In this document: positions 24,812-37,181 of the stretch, piece after piece | How the letters are laid out: each line of letters begins with the position of its first letter | Numbering within the stretch: position 1 is the first letter of the stretch | NCBI GenBank assembly: GCA_013398055.1 | Contig: VZRS01007670.1 | Span: 824,947-888,946, forward strand | Direction: 5' to 3' | Length of the DNA stretch: 64,000 nucleotides | Source of the DNA: Ifrita kowaldi | Taxonomy: Eukaryota > Chordata > Aves > Passeriformes > Cinclosomatidae | Made by a program: the position numbers and the translations under genes | The notes under the pieces: generated by a model | What the model saw: only the letters and a program-made list of their open reading frames with translations | What the model was told of the DNA's origin: nothing | Databases searched by the model: none

Positions 24812-25260
24812 TGAATATTTTAGCGTAGAAACACATAACCACGGACGGGTTATATGCAAGGTGCTTTTATTAAGGCGCCGGGGGAGAGGGGTACAGACCC
24901 AAATCAATCCCCAACATGGATTCCAGGTGCTCACATTATATACCCCGCTCGTTGTACAATCACGTATTAATCATTTACCCAAGCATAAATCTCAAAACCC
25001 CCCAAACGATCATTTACTCATTACTGTGTATATTGTCTTTACCCAAGCCTAACTTTCAGCCCCCTTTCCCAGGGGCAGCTACACAATTAACTCATCTAGC
25101 TTAGTCTCTTGCCCCCTCAAGTTCAGGCTTGCCTCTTACCGTCCAGGCAAGTACACAGGTCTGGGCTGGCCTGAACAGAATGTTCATCTTGCTCTCGGGG
25201 CCTACTCTAGCTACTACAATTCAAAACATTTTAACCCTATGCTATCAAATATACCACACA
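24812..25260 (-). mobile_element. LTR-like element, minus orientation, left boundary uncertain
   Basis: The right edge ends ATACCACACA, so the minus strand begins TGTGTGGTAT, a good LTR start. Reading on, the minus strand has a TATA-like TATATAA (24936-24942) and then AATAAA (24866-24871) about 70 bases later, the order of an LTR promoter and poly(A) signal. CpG-containing words near 24842-24882 contrast with the flanks. I placed the left edge at a TG at 24812, but could not confirm a target duplication. No internal retroviral genes are adjacent. ERVL or ERVK membership is undecided. Confidence 0.6.
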
Positions 25261-26138
25261 GAGTGCAAGGCAGTTGAATAGAACAGCAAATGCTGGTCCA
25301 GGTTTCATAGAATGCATAATAAAGTATTTTATTCTCTGTTTTCCTGCATTTCCTAGGTACGCATGTAAAGAGGAATGGAAGAAGGAATTTTATACTGGGT
25401 TTTCAGTATTATTAAAGTAAGGAGAAAAAAAAGAAATGTAATCTCCTGTGTCATTCATACGAGATATCAGTTCAAGTGATGCAGGTCTAATTCTGATTCA
25501 GATTGTATACTGCCTTGAAAAATTTTGGTCCTCATCCTGAATCTTTCGTGCTCATTGTTGGAACTGAGAGCATAATCCTCAGTTGTGCAATAGAAACAAT
25601 TTGTTCCAGGATCCTTAGCCAGTAATGTTCCAGAAACAAGACGAACTACAAAGCAATTCTCCCAATACATTTATCAGAACAATGTGATACATGCCCAAGT
25701 GCAATAGTAGCAACAAAGCACTGATGATGTTTCTAAAGCACAGCTTAATTAAGTTGTTGTTCATGCAGTAAATACAGCATCAGATTCCCAGGCCTGTCCT
25801 ACTGTGTTGAGGGACTTAAGAGTTACGTAGCAGACATTGGAAACAAGGACATGCTTCAGGCATAATGAAGAAATCTTGGGGGGAAAAAAATCCAAGACAA
25901 TGAGGAAACAAAGGGAACCCATGACAGACAATTTAGTACAAAATACTGGATAAAAAGCTATTTTTATTTCTTTTCATGCAGTTGAAATTTCTAAGGAAAA
26001 TTACTGCAATATAAATGAGGGGAATGAGGATTCTATACCAAGAGAAAGACAGCAACAACAATAAACAAATAAGAATGTGATTAAACTTGAAGTTACACTA
26101 AACCTTTCATTCACACTCAACTAAAATAAACTAAATCT
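25261..26138. other. AT-rich spacer
   Basis: No gene or repeat is recognised between the LTR and the CR1 copy. Confidence 0.5.
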
Positions 26139-26706
26139 TCAGTGGCTAGTGGTATTCCTTAGGGACTTATCCATATTGGGAGCAGGGTTATTTAATAATT
26201 TCACTAATGACATAGAGGGATCGAGTGCACCCTCAGCAAGTTCACAGATGACCAAGCTGAATGGTCCTGTTGACACACCTGAAGGATGGGATGCCATTGA
26301 GAGGGACCTGCACAAGTTCGAGAAGTGGACGTATGGGGAGGGATCTCATGCAGTTTAATAAGACCAAGCACAAGGTGCTGCACCTGGGTCAAGGCAAACC
26401 CTGGTATCAACATGGGCTGGGGGATGAACAGATCAAGAGCAGCCCTGCTGAGAATGGCTTGGGGGTGCTGCTGGATGAGGGGCTGGACATGGCTCAGCAA
26501 TGTGCACTCACAGCCCAGAAAGCCAAACGTGTCCTGGGCTGCAGCAAAAGCAGCGTGGGCTGCAGGGCAAAGGAGGGGATTCTGCTCCTCTGCTCTCCTC
26601 TGGTGAGACCCCACCTGCAGTGCTGCATCCAGCTCTGGGGTCCTCAGCACAAGAATGACATGGACCTGTTGGAGTGAGTCCAGAGGAGGAACACCAAGAT
26701 GGCTGA
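26139..26706 (+). mobile_element. CR1 LINE, left part (reverse-transcriptase C-terminal region, decayed)
   Basis: Conceptual translation gives the CR1 reverse-transcriptase region after the catalytic palm: a SILGAGLFNNFTNDIEG-like start, then ERDLHKFEKW, and in another frame MQFNKTKHKVLHLG, GLGVLLDEGLDMAQQCAL, KAKRVLGCSKSSV and LVRPHLQCCIQLWGPQ. The match is to avian CR1 ORF2. The reading shifts frame near 26330 and stops at 26675-26677, so it is a pseudogene. The element is 5'-truncated at about 26139. It is split by a SINE at 26707-26844 and resumes at 26845. Confidence 0.9.
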
Positions 26707-26714
26707 CCCTGAGA

Positions 26715-26726
26715 TTAGCTCAGCTG
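26715..26726 (+). promoter_or_regulatory. SINE polymerase III A box
   Basis: TAGCTCAGCTGG fits the tRNA A-box consensus and lies at the expected place in the tRNA-Ile-like head. Confidence 0.7.
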
Positions 26727-26760
26727 GTTAGAGCATGGTTCTAATTATGTCAAGGTCACA

Positions 26761-26771
26761 GGTTTGATCAG
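26761..26771 (+). promoter_or_regulatory. SINE polymerase III B box, degraded
   Basis: GGTTTGATCAG matches GGTTCRANNCC except for a C-to-T change and a poor end. It lies about 45 bases after the A box. Confidence 0.6.
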
Positions 26772-26844
26772 CAGTCAGGCCATTCACTTAAGAGTTGGAC
26801 CAATGACCTTTGTGGGATCTTTCCAACCCAGAATATTCTGTGAT

Positions 26845-27257
26845 TAGAGGGATGGAACATGTCTCCTATGAAGGAAGGCTGAGAGAATTAGGATTGTTCA
26901 GCCTGGAGAAGAGAAGGCTTTGGCACAACCTGATTGTGGCCACCCAGTACCTGAGGGGAGCCTACAAGAAACATGGAGAGGGACTTTTTACAAGGGCAGG
27001 TAGTGATAGGACAAGAAAGAATGCTTTTGAACTGAAAGAGAAAAGGTTTACATGAAATGTTAGGAAGAGATTCTTTAATGTGAGGGTGGTAAGACACTGG
27101 AACAGGTTGGCCAGAGTAGTGCTGCCTGGGAGTGTTCAAGGCCACGTTGGATGGGGCTCTGAGAAATCTGGTCTAGTTGAAGATGTTCTTGATCACTGCA
27201 AGGGTTTGGACTAGAAGATCTTTAAAGGCCCTTTCCAGCCCAAACTGTGCTATTTTT
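26845..27257 (+). mobile_element. CR1 LINE, right part (end of ORF2 and 3' UTR)
   Basis: This continues the copy interrupted at 26706. Translation gives GMEHVSYEGRLRELGLFSLE followed by KRRLWHNL and YLRGAYKKHGEGLF, typical of the ORF2 C-terminus. The 3' UTR follows, with ACACTGGAACAGGTTGG, GGATGGGGCTCTGAGAAATC and CTTTAAAGGCCCTTTCCAGCC. The terminal octamer repeats have eroded. The copy is inactive. Confidence 0.9.
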
Positions 27258-27616
27258 AATGGAAATGCTAATGACAATTTTATTTATATTGCTCTTATAA
27301 GGACTAAGAATGATACGTTGGAAGAAAAAGTCCACAGTATTTGCAAATATATTTCTCAGCTTCCAGGCTTACCTAAGTATAAAAACTGTAGTGGTTCTTT
27401 CTGCAACACTTTCAGCAGGTACAGGTGTTACTTGCTGTCCCATGACAGGGATGCTAAGGGCTGACATATTTCTGCTCATGTGATTTAGGTAGAAAATCCA
27501 ACATAGGTATGCCTGCCTGTGCTTGATTTTGTAACTAGGAATGCTGTGGATGGATGGCCTTCTCTATTCACCTGTAGGAAATGAGAATCAGAACAGCTGG
27601 CTTTAGAAAGCAAATT

Positions 27617-27669
27617 TACTACTATTGTTGTTATTATTAATATTATTATTATTACTACCACTACTATTA
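27617..27669. repeat. ATT/ACT trinucleotide microsatellite
   Basis: An imperfect run of TTA/ATT units with ACT and GTT interruptions. Confidence 0.8.
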
Positions 27670-28433
27670 ACTACCTGGCAGCTTAAAGCATTTGACTGCA
27701 TGGAAACATATCACTTAATAATTTTGTGGGTTGTATCCTTCACCTGATGCAGAAATGGAACTGGTGTGTGATCAATGAATGGCATAAATATCTCACTGAA
27801 TTTTGGCAACTCTACATTCCAGATTGCAATCTAATTTTTTCAATGAAAAAATATATATTTTTTTTAAATGTACTTCATATTTTTCTATTTTAATCTATAC
27901 AAGCATTTCTTTTTTTTTCTTTTCCTTGCCCCCCTCAATATATTTTGGGTTTGCAAATTGATTTTTGACATACTATTTCTATACTGATGTATAAGAAAAT
28001 TTCATTATATAGTGTTTCATGAAATAATGAGCATTTTGTATTTATAAAGCACTGAATGGAATCTTGCATTTAAAAATTATTTCCTTTTCTAGTATTGCTT
28101 TAACAAGTAGATCCATGAGCCCTGCAACTAACAAAAGTGTCCTATGCACTGATCAAAGCACTACCAGAGATTTATAAATTTATATAAAATGTTATCATCA
28201 AGGATTTTTGGGCTCAAGCCACATTGAAGAGGGACATACAGAGACACAGTTGGACATATGAGAACATCTGTACACCAGTTAAGCAAGCTGTGTTATGAGT
28301 TGGTCTCAGTACCCTAGATATCCTCCTGAAGAAAAAAACCCTTGATTCTCTGATACAAGAGTCTTTAATAAATGCTAAGAAAATAAGTGCACATTTTCAA
28401 GTTGTAGAATTTGGATAATAAACTGTAAAGATA

Positions 28434-28497
28434 TTAAATTTAATGAAAAAAATTAAATTCTAAAATTTAAATTTTGAAAGTTTACCATTAAATTTAA
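28434..28497. repeat. AT-rich inverted repeat
   Basis: TTAAATTTAATG at 28434-28445 is an exact reverse complement of CATTAAATTTAA at 28486-28497. The 40-base spacer holds further AT-only palindromic words. Confidence 0.6.
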
Positions 28498-30847
28498 GTG
28501 TCTTTTGAGAGATATAACTAGTTTTTTTCTTTCAGGGGTGTTGTATATGTACTAAGTAAGACATATTTTGGAAAGCGTGTATCTAGGGAACAGTATCATC
28601 CTAAATCTACCAGTCTTTGTAATATCTCTAAGAACTCTGAAATACTAAATAAAAATAAATAGCGTTTCTAACAGCAACACCATCTTTTATAACCACGATA
28701 TTTTAGATGCAACTTAGTGGCCATTTTCATTAATATTTTACACATTTGCCAGTGCTACACTTTCCATGACTAATGTAATCTCTCAACATTGAATTCTTAG
28801 ACCGGGGATTTCTGAGGAACTGCAGTGGCTTTTCATCTGATATCTCATCTAGTAACTCCAGCTAAAAGGGCAGTGTTGCACTTACACTTCTTTATAGCTC
28901 CTATCTTTCGTAGAAAGTCTGGAACTGCTTCACAGAGAACTCTGCAGGATGATTTCAGCTTTACCTTTGAGGAATTTCAAAGATATTTCCCTTCCAATAG
29001 GAAATGTCTATATTTTTGTGACACTTTCACCAGGGGAGCACTGTGCCACACATGACAGGGGACACTGTAACATGCTTACCTATGAGATACTGTATTGCTG
29101 TTATTGAGGTTAATCTTTTGGTAATTTTGTATAGCTCTTAAAATATTTCACTGAAGATCTCATTCATGTTGTTTTTTCCCAGTGCTTCCAAATAAATCTT
29201 CACGGCCTGCATTGGTCTGAAATAGACCTAATAGCACCTTTTAGATACAGGAGGCAGAAATTAACATTTTTTATTTGTGCCAGATTTTTGTTCAGTAACT
29301 AAGTTCATCACTACTTTTCTCCAAATATTTAGAACTGCAAGATAGGTAAATTAATACCTGACTAGGAAAATTCTCAAGATCATGCTGTCATGCACTGTGC
29401 ATCACATTGAACCTACTTTCTTCAGCAAGCTTTTGAAACATATGATTGATTAAATCACTGTCCATTTCTAGTACAGTTACAAATGAAATTGCATCCTGGT
29501 TAATACCATATTTCCATTTCTAATGAAAGGCAGTAGCGTTTGTACTGACTAGATTGTTCTCACGATGCTTAGAACTCTTCTCTCCTTAGTCTTGGCTCAA
29601 TTAGTTTTATCTTGTAAGAATTCCCAAGTGATAAGGGAATCCCTGGCTCCCATCTTAGCAGTATAAGCACAGCCTATCAGACAGGCTACAAGAAGTTGAG
29701 ACAAATCTGTCTGACATGCAGTACCTGAACCCTGTGGCAGGCCATGGGTGCTAAGGAGAGCAACGGTAGATTGTGCTCAGCTCAGAACTGTAGAAGGCAC
29801 ATTCTGACTTGTTAGATAAGAAGGATGGGAAGAGAGAAGTGGCTAAAAGGGTAATGGGATGAAATCAGGCTGGACTAAGGACAGAAGCAATATACAAGGG
29901 GTTAGTCTTTCTATAAGAAGATAAAGAGTTCAATCAAGGGATGAAATAGGATCCCGGGTTTGTTAGTCCTATAAATTTTCTTATAACTGGTAATGTTAAC
30001 CCCGTAGGATTATAAAACTCATATAAAAATACTAGGGTTTTTAAGGATAAGGTTTCATTATTTGATAACTGTATGTAATGAAGAAGCGGAATACTGAAGT
30101 AGTCTGTGATGGATTTGTTCATGTACAGCTCCAGTGACAGTGACATGAAACTTGATCAAGTCGGACTTGGAAATAAGTACATATAACTAACATGGAGAAC
30201 ACACTGAAAATTTCTCAACTTCCTGGAGGATGGGACTACTCAAACAACTCCAAAGTAAGCAGTCTTTAGACACTTACAGAATCTGCAAACCACTTTCTTC
30301 CCTAGAAAAATATAGAAATAATGATGGATCTGACAGGAGTTGAAACAGAAGCTGAGACTTGCATATGCTTGATAAAAGCCTACTTTAGAGTTAAATGTTT
30401 GCATTTCCAGAGAACTTAAGATATTACCTTTAAATTTTGATGTATTTGGTTCAATGCTTCTTTAGAATATTAAATACATGATGCTGAAAGCATCATCGGA
30501 CCAAATTGACAGACCAACATAGATGACAGCAATTACAGGATTTCTATTTCTCAGGATAATGACAATAATGACAGTAATTTTTTTGCTTACTGAATGGGGT
30601 AACTCTAGGGGTAGGTACTAAGGGAAAGAAGGTGGGATGGAAAATGTCTTTCATAACTTCATAATTTAAAAGCTAGTTATCCAGATTCTTGTTATATTCT
30701 GTGCTTCAAACTATAACCATAGAACCAATCTTTCAATAATATACTTACCCTACTGCCAAACAGATGAAATTTACTGTATGTCTTTGCCTAGCCTGAAGAA
30801 AAGATTACAGATTTAATCACAATGCAAATCTAAGAAATAAAAGATAT

Positions 30848-31235
30848 TGTACTGGATCTGTCTGTCTGGGATGGAGTTAATGTCGTTTATCACAGCCTGT
30901 ATGGTGTTGTGGTTTGGATTTGTGACTAGAACAGTGTTGATAACATACCAGTATTTTTGCTGTTGCTGAACAACACTTGTAAGACATCAAGGGGTTTTTT
31001 TGAGTTTTTTCTACTCTGCTGAGAAGGCTCACTACCCCCACTGTCAGTGGGGTGAAGTGAATAAAGTACCTCTTTGCTTGCATACTCAACTTTTTCTTCA
31101 CCTATTGAACAGTCTCTCTCTCAGTCCATGAGGCCTCTTCCCTTCCACTTTTTCCCCATCCTGAAGGAGACGAGAGTGAGCAAGCAGTGGTGTGGGTGCC
31201 TAACTGCTGGCAGGAATCAACCTACCAAAAATGTA
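30848..31235 (+). mobile_element. ERVL-family solo LTR with central deletion
   Basis: The start TGTACTGG, the block GTCTGGGATGGAGTTAA and GGATTTGTGACTAGAACAG identify the same avian ERVL LTR family seen at 44.97 and 53.36 kb. After about 140 bases, however, it jumps to the family's 3' part (ACCTATTGAACAGTC, then GAGTGAGCAAGCAGTGGTG), so about 200 bases including the promoter region are missing. GATAT at 30843-30847 recurs at 31236-31240, a perfect 5-bp duplication as ERVL elements make. The terminal CA appears mutated to TA. It is 388 bp against about 570-580 for its relatives. Without its TATA segment it is unlikely to act as a promoter. Confidence 0.8.
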
Positions 31236-31240
31236 GATAT

Positions 31241-34162
31241 AAAAGAGCAGATAATAAAAGATTAAATATTTATTCAGTGTGAGGCTTCTTTACTTTCATG
31301 ATTGTTTTCATAGGCATATGCTTGTTTTATGGTTGATAGTATTGCAGTCATGCTGCAGTCAGATTTCAGTATGCTTTTTGAGCGAGAACCTGTCTTTGGT
31401 TCAAACTGACTTAGGTATTGACTGAACCAGGAGAAGAAAGCAACGTAAAACTAACAAGGGAGAGAATGGATAGCTGAGAAGTAAGTTCATTACAAGTTAG
31501 CAAACAAGCACAAATACTTTATATTGTAAACTCTTCTACACCAAACAGGGTAGAACAATCCCTGCTGTCAATAATCATAAGGGAAAGGCAAGTAAGAGAT
31601 GTTACCAGAAAAAAATTGCTGAAAACCTGAGAGTAAAATTAACACAAATTTTCTCCTGCAGCATTTTAAAATAGACATTTTAAGCAGAGTTTTATGCTGA
31701 ATGAAAGAATGAAGAGTTCATAATTACAAATTCTTAAGTGTATTTTTAAATGCTCTTTAGGCATACTGGTTTGTGCCAGTCACTTTCATGAACACATTAT
31801 GCCAAGTAAGTCAAGTTGCAGACTAGCACTTTGTCACTGTTTTACCATGATCAATCACAAAATACATCTTACACATTTTTCATGCTTTTTCCTTTAAGCA
31901 ATACTAATATTTAAAGTTCTCTTAAAGTAGCATTAACCATAAAATTAAAATTTTAAACCTGTGAAAAAATGAAACTGCAAATTGTGCATGCTACTGAGCC
32001 AGTGTTGTGTAGATACTCGTGCATGTGTTCCTTCATTCTACTTAGAATTTACAGCTCCATCTGCTTAGATTAGTTTTCAGATGTTAAATGACTAGGAAGT
32101 TTTCACAGGAAAATTTACTTACTTTTTTTTCAATCTTTGCTCTTAAAATTTCAATCACAGATATTCTTCTCTAAACTTCCAGTAAATTTACCAGTATGCA
32201 TATATGGAAAGTAATTGGATTACTTTCACTCCCCACATCCTCTCTTTGTAACAAAAAGACATGGAGGGCACCCACAGATTTTTCTGTTATCTATTGTAGT
32301 CTCTTTAGACATTCTTCCCGTTATCTGGAGAAGCACATCTTTGGTGCAGTGGAAAAATTCTAGGTCTGCAGCTGCCACACAGCAGTTTTCAGGACCCTTA
32401 GCATTTTCCTTAAATCAGCCTTTTTTTTTCTTTTTCCTGTGACCTAAAAAGTGCAGTACACTAAAAAACTCCATGTTCTTTAATTATTATTTAAATGTTA
32501 ATACTAAGACCTCAGTTTTTATTTTAGAGTTACATATATTACTGAAAAATAGTACTGATGATCTACTTTAGATAAGAACTAGCAAAACAGATCTAAAAGA
32601 TTCTTTAGATATCCAATCTTTTGGGAATTATATGTCACCTAAAGTACATGGAGGCCATTCTCCACAATCTGTTTCCTGAATTCTTTATCTCTGTGCCTGT
32701 TTCAGAGTGTTAGGGAATTGTTCATTCTACAGTTTTAAATAGCTCATCTATTTTCTAGATACCATTTGAAATAGAACCCCTGTGGTCCAGGAAAGCCAGA
32801 AGAAAATGTTTTGAACTAGCATGTCGACTATCAGAGAGTTCTGACAGCAGCATGCAAAATAAAATAGTGAAAAACTCTTTCACTTTCACCTGTTTCCTCT
32901 TGAGGTGATCAGCAAGAACTCATTAATAGAACTTCCCATACCATTTTGTAAGTGTTGCTCTGACAGGTTATGCTGAGGTTTTAATAGGACTTTCATCTAA
33001 AAAGAAGAGAAAAAGATGCTTGAAAGATAAATAGTATAAGCTCTCACTTTATTCAACATAACTTTACTATATTTCAAGGTTTAAGACATATAGAGGTAAA
33101 AACTGTATGTACTTTAATAATAAAAGTAGATCCCTGCAGTGTATCCCCATACAGCTTACTTAAGGGATGGAAATACTTCACTACAGTCAAGTGTCACCAG
33201 TAAACACGCATTTAAAAGCCGTGGGAATTTTAAAAAAATCTGGTTAAAGCACAAAACCATGCTGAAGTCCATGTCAAATGACAGGTCAATAAGATGAATT
33301 TATGATTCAGTTTCTGTTTAAAAGACAGCATGTGTTCAAGGCCAGAATGAGGATAGAATTTAGATGTTCCAAGATTTTGGAAGTTGTTGTCACAAATCAT
33401 AACCACAGGGTCTAGAAACTTAAAAAGAATTACTCTTATCCTGAAACTATTAATATATTGGACTACATTTTTTATATATGATTTACAGATTGCTGATTTT
33501 TTAAATTAACATCCCTCAAATATGCAACTTTAAAAAGATAACTTTAAAAAGATAACGATCTTAATTTAAAGAAAGTTCTGTGCTTGTTCTTAAAACCGTT
33601 GCAACTTCTCAAATTTATCTGGTGTATTCAGATATGACTAGTATTGAACAAAATACTTGAAATATATGTTTAAGACCTTTAAGTGTTTAAACTACAACTA
33701 TATTAGCTTGTTCAATTGAAACATCGATATAATTAGTCAATGTACTCAAAAAAGAAAACGAACAAAAACCTGTCTCATAGAAACTGCAAAACAACATGTT
33801 TTTAAGCAGTAAATTTATTAGTACTGTAAGTAGAGATAATGTAATTTTCTGTTTATTTAAGTCTGGTTAACAGAGTGCTGTGCATTTATTAGGGGTTCCT
33901 TAGTAGGAAGTGGTGATTTCGTTCTAACATTGATCTATTACATAGAAAGACATTCAGAATAAAAGATTTTCAATTATTGAGATGGAGACTTCAAGATGCC
34001 ATTCAAAATTCTTTGCAAATACAGCCTCTAATAAGAACTTTCCATACTTAGATAAGATTTGTAACTGCATTCTCCAAGACAAACTCCTGAAAACTAGACT
34101 GTAGACACGCACAAGTTACGGGGTTCAAATTAAGAGTGACTGCACAGAATCTTATATCATAC
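31241..34162. other. AT-rich non-coding stretch
   Basis: No gene or element is recognised. A 14-base unit is perfectly duplicated in tandem at 33526-33553. Confidence 0.5.
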
Positions 34163-34220
34163 AGAAGGTTGAACTAGATATTTTAGTGATCCTTTCTGGT
34201 CTGATAATCCATGAATAGAT
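34163..34220 (+). mobile_element. Ancient CR1 3' end fragment
   Basis: AGAAGGTTGAACTAGATATT then GTGATCCTTTCTGGTCTGAT and AATCCATGAAT align with the last 60 bases of CR1 (GGTTGGACTAGATGATC..., CCTTCCAACCTGATAATTCTATGA). Divergence is high, so it is old. It is only a 3' stub. Confidence 0.55.
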
Positions 34221-37181
34221 GAATTTTGGAGGTTTTAATTTTACTCCTTATTACAAACCTTCACTCTAGAAAAGCACCGGAAAAGCATTGGTGGCAGAAA
34301 ATAATAATCCCCCCAACCTTAAAACACTCTTTTCTGTTATTTGTCAGTTAAGAATACTCCCATGTTCTTAGCTAAATGATCCTAGAATTTTTATATATTT
34401 TAAAGGAAATTACTCTATTCTCGGTTTTTTTTTTCCTCCCCAAAGCATTTTGTATTAATTTTCAAAATTAGGTTGGCAGTTCTTGCGAGTGCATAAGAGT
34501 CTAAGCTCTTTAATGATGCTGGAAAGTGTTATGTGATCTTTAAAAGAGGAAAATTAACAATACAATACGATGAATTTTAGGTAGCATTTAGGCTGTGTCC
34601 TTTGACAGACAAATTTGGGCAAATAATCTGGTATTCAAATTGGTTAATAACAGCAGATCGTTGTACAATTAGGATTCTGGTTACTCAGATCCCATAATTC
34701 TCTTAGCAAATGTCAGTAATATGTGGCAATTATAGATGGGAGCTAGAAAGTTCAAATGCGTTTGTTATAAGCTTCTATGGTTCTGATGCAGCTGGTGGGC
34801 ATTTCAGGTTTGCGGTTTACTGAGAGCTTTATTATTTGCAATTTCTTATATTCAAGTTGCCAGCCATATGAGAAGAACAGAACAATCTGCCAGTGCCAAT
34901 GCAGAATGTAGGCTTTGCTATGTACCTACTTAAATGTAATGGCCATTGATTTCCTTTCCGAGAGTCTCCGTTTTTTTATAATACATGTAAGGTAGCATAT
35001 CAATTCTGTACTTATTTAAAGCCCCATGCCAAAACTATGGACCATCCTGAATAGATTGTTCGCTCAATACCATGACAAAATTGTACTTAGAGCAGGAAAA
35101 TTCATCTGATTGGAACCTTATTTGTACAACCCCAGGAGTCCAAGACAAGCAGAAATTCATTCTTAACAATAACTATTCTCTTGTAACATATTCAGAAAAA
35201 AAATGATAGGCCAACTATTCAGTGTCTACAGAAATAAAAAATCCATTTTGCTGAATGCTATCAGGATTACATTTCCCCTATCCGCCCTCTACATCCTCCT
35301 CCCCCTTTTTTTTCTCTTTCTTTATAAAGAAGTTGTGCTTCAAGGAGAAATTTCACATCTGTCTGAAACACGTGTTATCCCATTAAACAAAAAAACATAT
35401 GTAAGGGTGAAAGACTGGAGCAGTCTTAATGGAAGAAATAGCTGTTAAACTGAGTCCATATGGGGAAAAACCTCAAATTACTGAGTGATATAGTAAGCCA
35501 ATAATCCTGTTTATAAACATATTTGTCTACAATTTAGACAGCTGACACTGTAAAACCAAATGAATCTGAGCTTCTTAATATAATCCATATATCACAGTTC
35601 AAGTCGCTGAACTGCTAAGTCTGAGTTACAGACCTACTTCTTTGCTCTCTTTCTCTTAAGAAAATAGCTTTTTGCAGTCTGGAAGTAAATACTGTTTATT
35701 TTAAAGATTTTTCTTATTGCATTTTGTCATTGATACAATGGAGATGTGAAAGCTAGCAAAGGAATGCTGTGGATGGTTGAAAAGGCAGTGTTTACTTCTC
35801 TGTGGCAAAACTAGAAAAACACGCTTTGCCACTTAAAACAGTCCTTTTATTTTCCAAGCTGTGTATTAAACTAACTACTCGAGCCAGTGATGCCATCTGA
35901 CTTATTACTCTGAATCTTTTATGACTTGCAATGTAAAAATAATTTACTAGAGAAATATTTCAAATATTTAATATATTTTTTTAAAAGCTAAGTATTTGTA
36001 ATTATGTCTTTGGCTGTTTGCATTTATAAGGTTTTGGTCTTGTACTCCTTCCAATTAATTGAAAATCCATTCCTGAAAACTATTTAATTTGTGCCCTGCT
36101 ACAGTCATACAAGTACATGGCAAAGGCACGAGGTACAAGGCTGTGCAGGTTTGATTTCAAAGAGGCTGTGTAGGTTTCAAGTCATCTTAAAAGTGTTGAT
36201 CACTGCAGACCTTTTGCCCCCCAATCTATTTTCATCAAGCTAGATTTTTCATTCTATCCTCAGAATTTCCAATCATGCTAGTGAAAGAGGTGGGCGCAAG
36301 GGAACAAAGTCATAATTCATAACCCTTAGTTTAGCTTTTCTTGAGGCAATGGCAATGTGGAGGATGCCTCAGTCACTACCTTTTGGCAGTGATTCTTGTT
36401 GAATTGCCTGGCATGGAAGGATACCCGTAAGACAGAAGCCTGCATTCTTTCTGCCTAATGATAATTCCTAGTAAAGATTCCTAAATTAGGGGCCACACCT
36501 GCTCATTTCAGACAGCCTATGAATTACCAAATGCAAAGGAAATTCCAATATGGAGATTAAACTATTAAACTTATTAAATCAAACAAAAATAAAAAGTACA
36601 TGTCAGTGGGACATAGATAAGCTATGGTAGAAAGCTTGGTGTTACTGAGGGATTTTGTACATAGCCGACATGTACAAGCACCAGAACGTGTTTTATGATT
36701 TGTAGCTTCATTTCTGGTTACAGAGCACAAATTCCTTTCTCAAAATAGTTTAAAAATCATCACTATTCTATATCACTCAAAGCTTGATCTCTGCAAACAT
36801 TATAAAATCTACTGCCTACATCTATACTTTTGAGACAGTCATGGTGGAAGTTCAAGTGCAGATAATCTACAGTACTCAGCCAATGTTAGCTTAATTGCTG
36901 AGCATAATCTTGCTTCTGTCAACAGGCACTCCCAGAAACATGGCAAAAGCTCTGATCAGAGGCCATCAGCTGCACGAGACCCTTTTCAATGGGAAGTAGG
37001 ATTCTAACAAAGTTTGGCTCCCATAAAAAATACCATTCTGTTGGACTGCATTATCATAACATTATTGTAAACATTTTACTAGAAAAAAAAATGCAAACAA
37101 TAGTTCTTTACTACACCTCACCTGTCTTAGCAGATGAACATGACTCTTTCGACAATCACCTCTTCAGCAAAACTTTAAAAT
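34221..37181. other. AT-rich non-coding stretch, part possibly regulatory
   Basis: No coding region is recognised. The 34.44-35.12 kb part has mixed-complexity sequence with homeodomain-like words (CAATTA at 34666-34671) and looks less repetitive than its surroundings. It is noted as a possible conserved non-coding element, unproven. Confidence 0.4.

Larger units (their letters stand above)
26707..26844 (+). mobile_element. tRNA-Ile-derived SINE with CR1-like tail (TguSINE1-like), nested in CR1
   Basis: The 5' half reads like tRNA-Ile(AAT): TAGCTCAGCTGG at 26715-26726 is the RNA polymerase III A box, CTAATTA at 26741-26747 is the anticodon loop with anticodon AAT (26743-26745), and GGTTTGATCAG at 26761-26771 is a decayed B box. 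The acceptor stem does not close, so it is not a working tRNA gene. The 3' half contains TTGGACCAATGACC, GGGATCTTTCCAACCC and ends ATTCTGTGATT, a CR1 3' tail. This layout matches the passerine TguSINE1, thought to be mobilised by CR1 machinery. Removing it restores a continuous CR1 sequence (AAGATGGCTGA joined to AGAGGGATGGAACA), so it inserted after the CR1 did. Confidence 0.82.
27258..30842. other. AT-rich non-coding stretch
   Basis: No gene is recognised. It holds a trinucleotide repeat at 27617-27669 and an AT-rich inverted repeat at 28434-28497. Frames of 70-76 codons at 28.8 and 29.9 kb look random. Confidence 0.5.

Noticed and set aside
26261..26677. 138-codon frame that looks conserved
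   Set aside because: It is the reverse-transcriptase C-terminal region of a broken CR1 LINE, not a host gene.
26707..26780. A tRNA-Ile(AAT) gene
   Set aside because: The acceptor stem does not pair, the B box is damaged and a CR1-like tail follows, so it is the head of a SINE.
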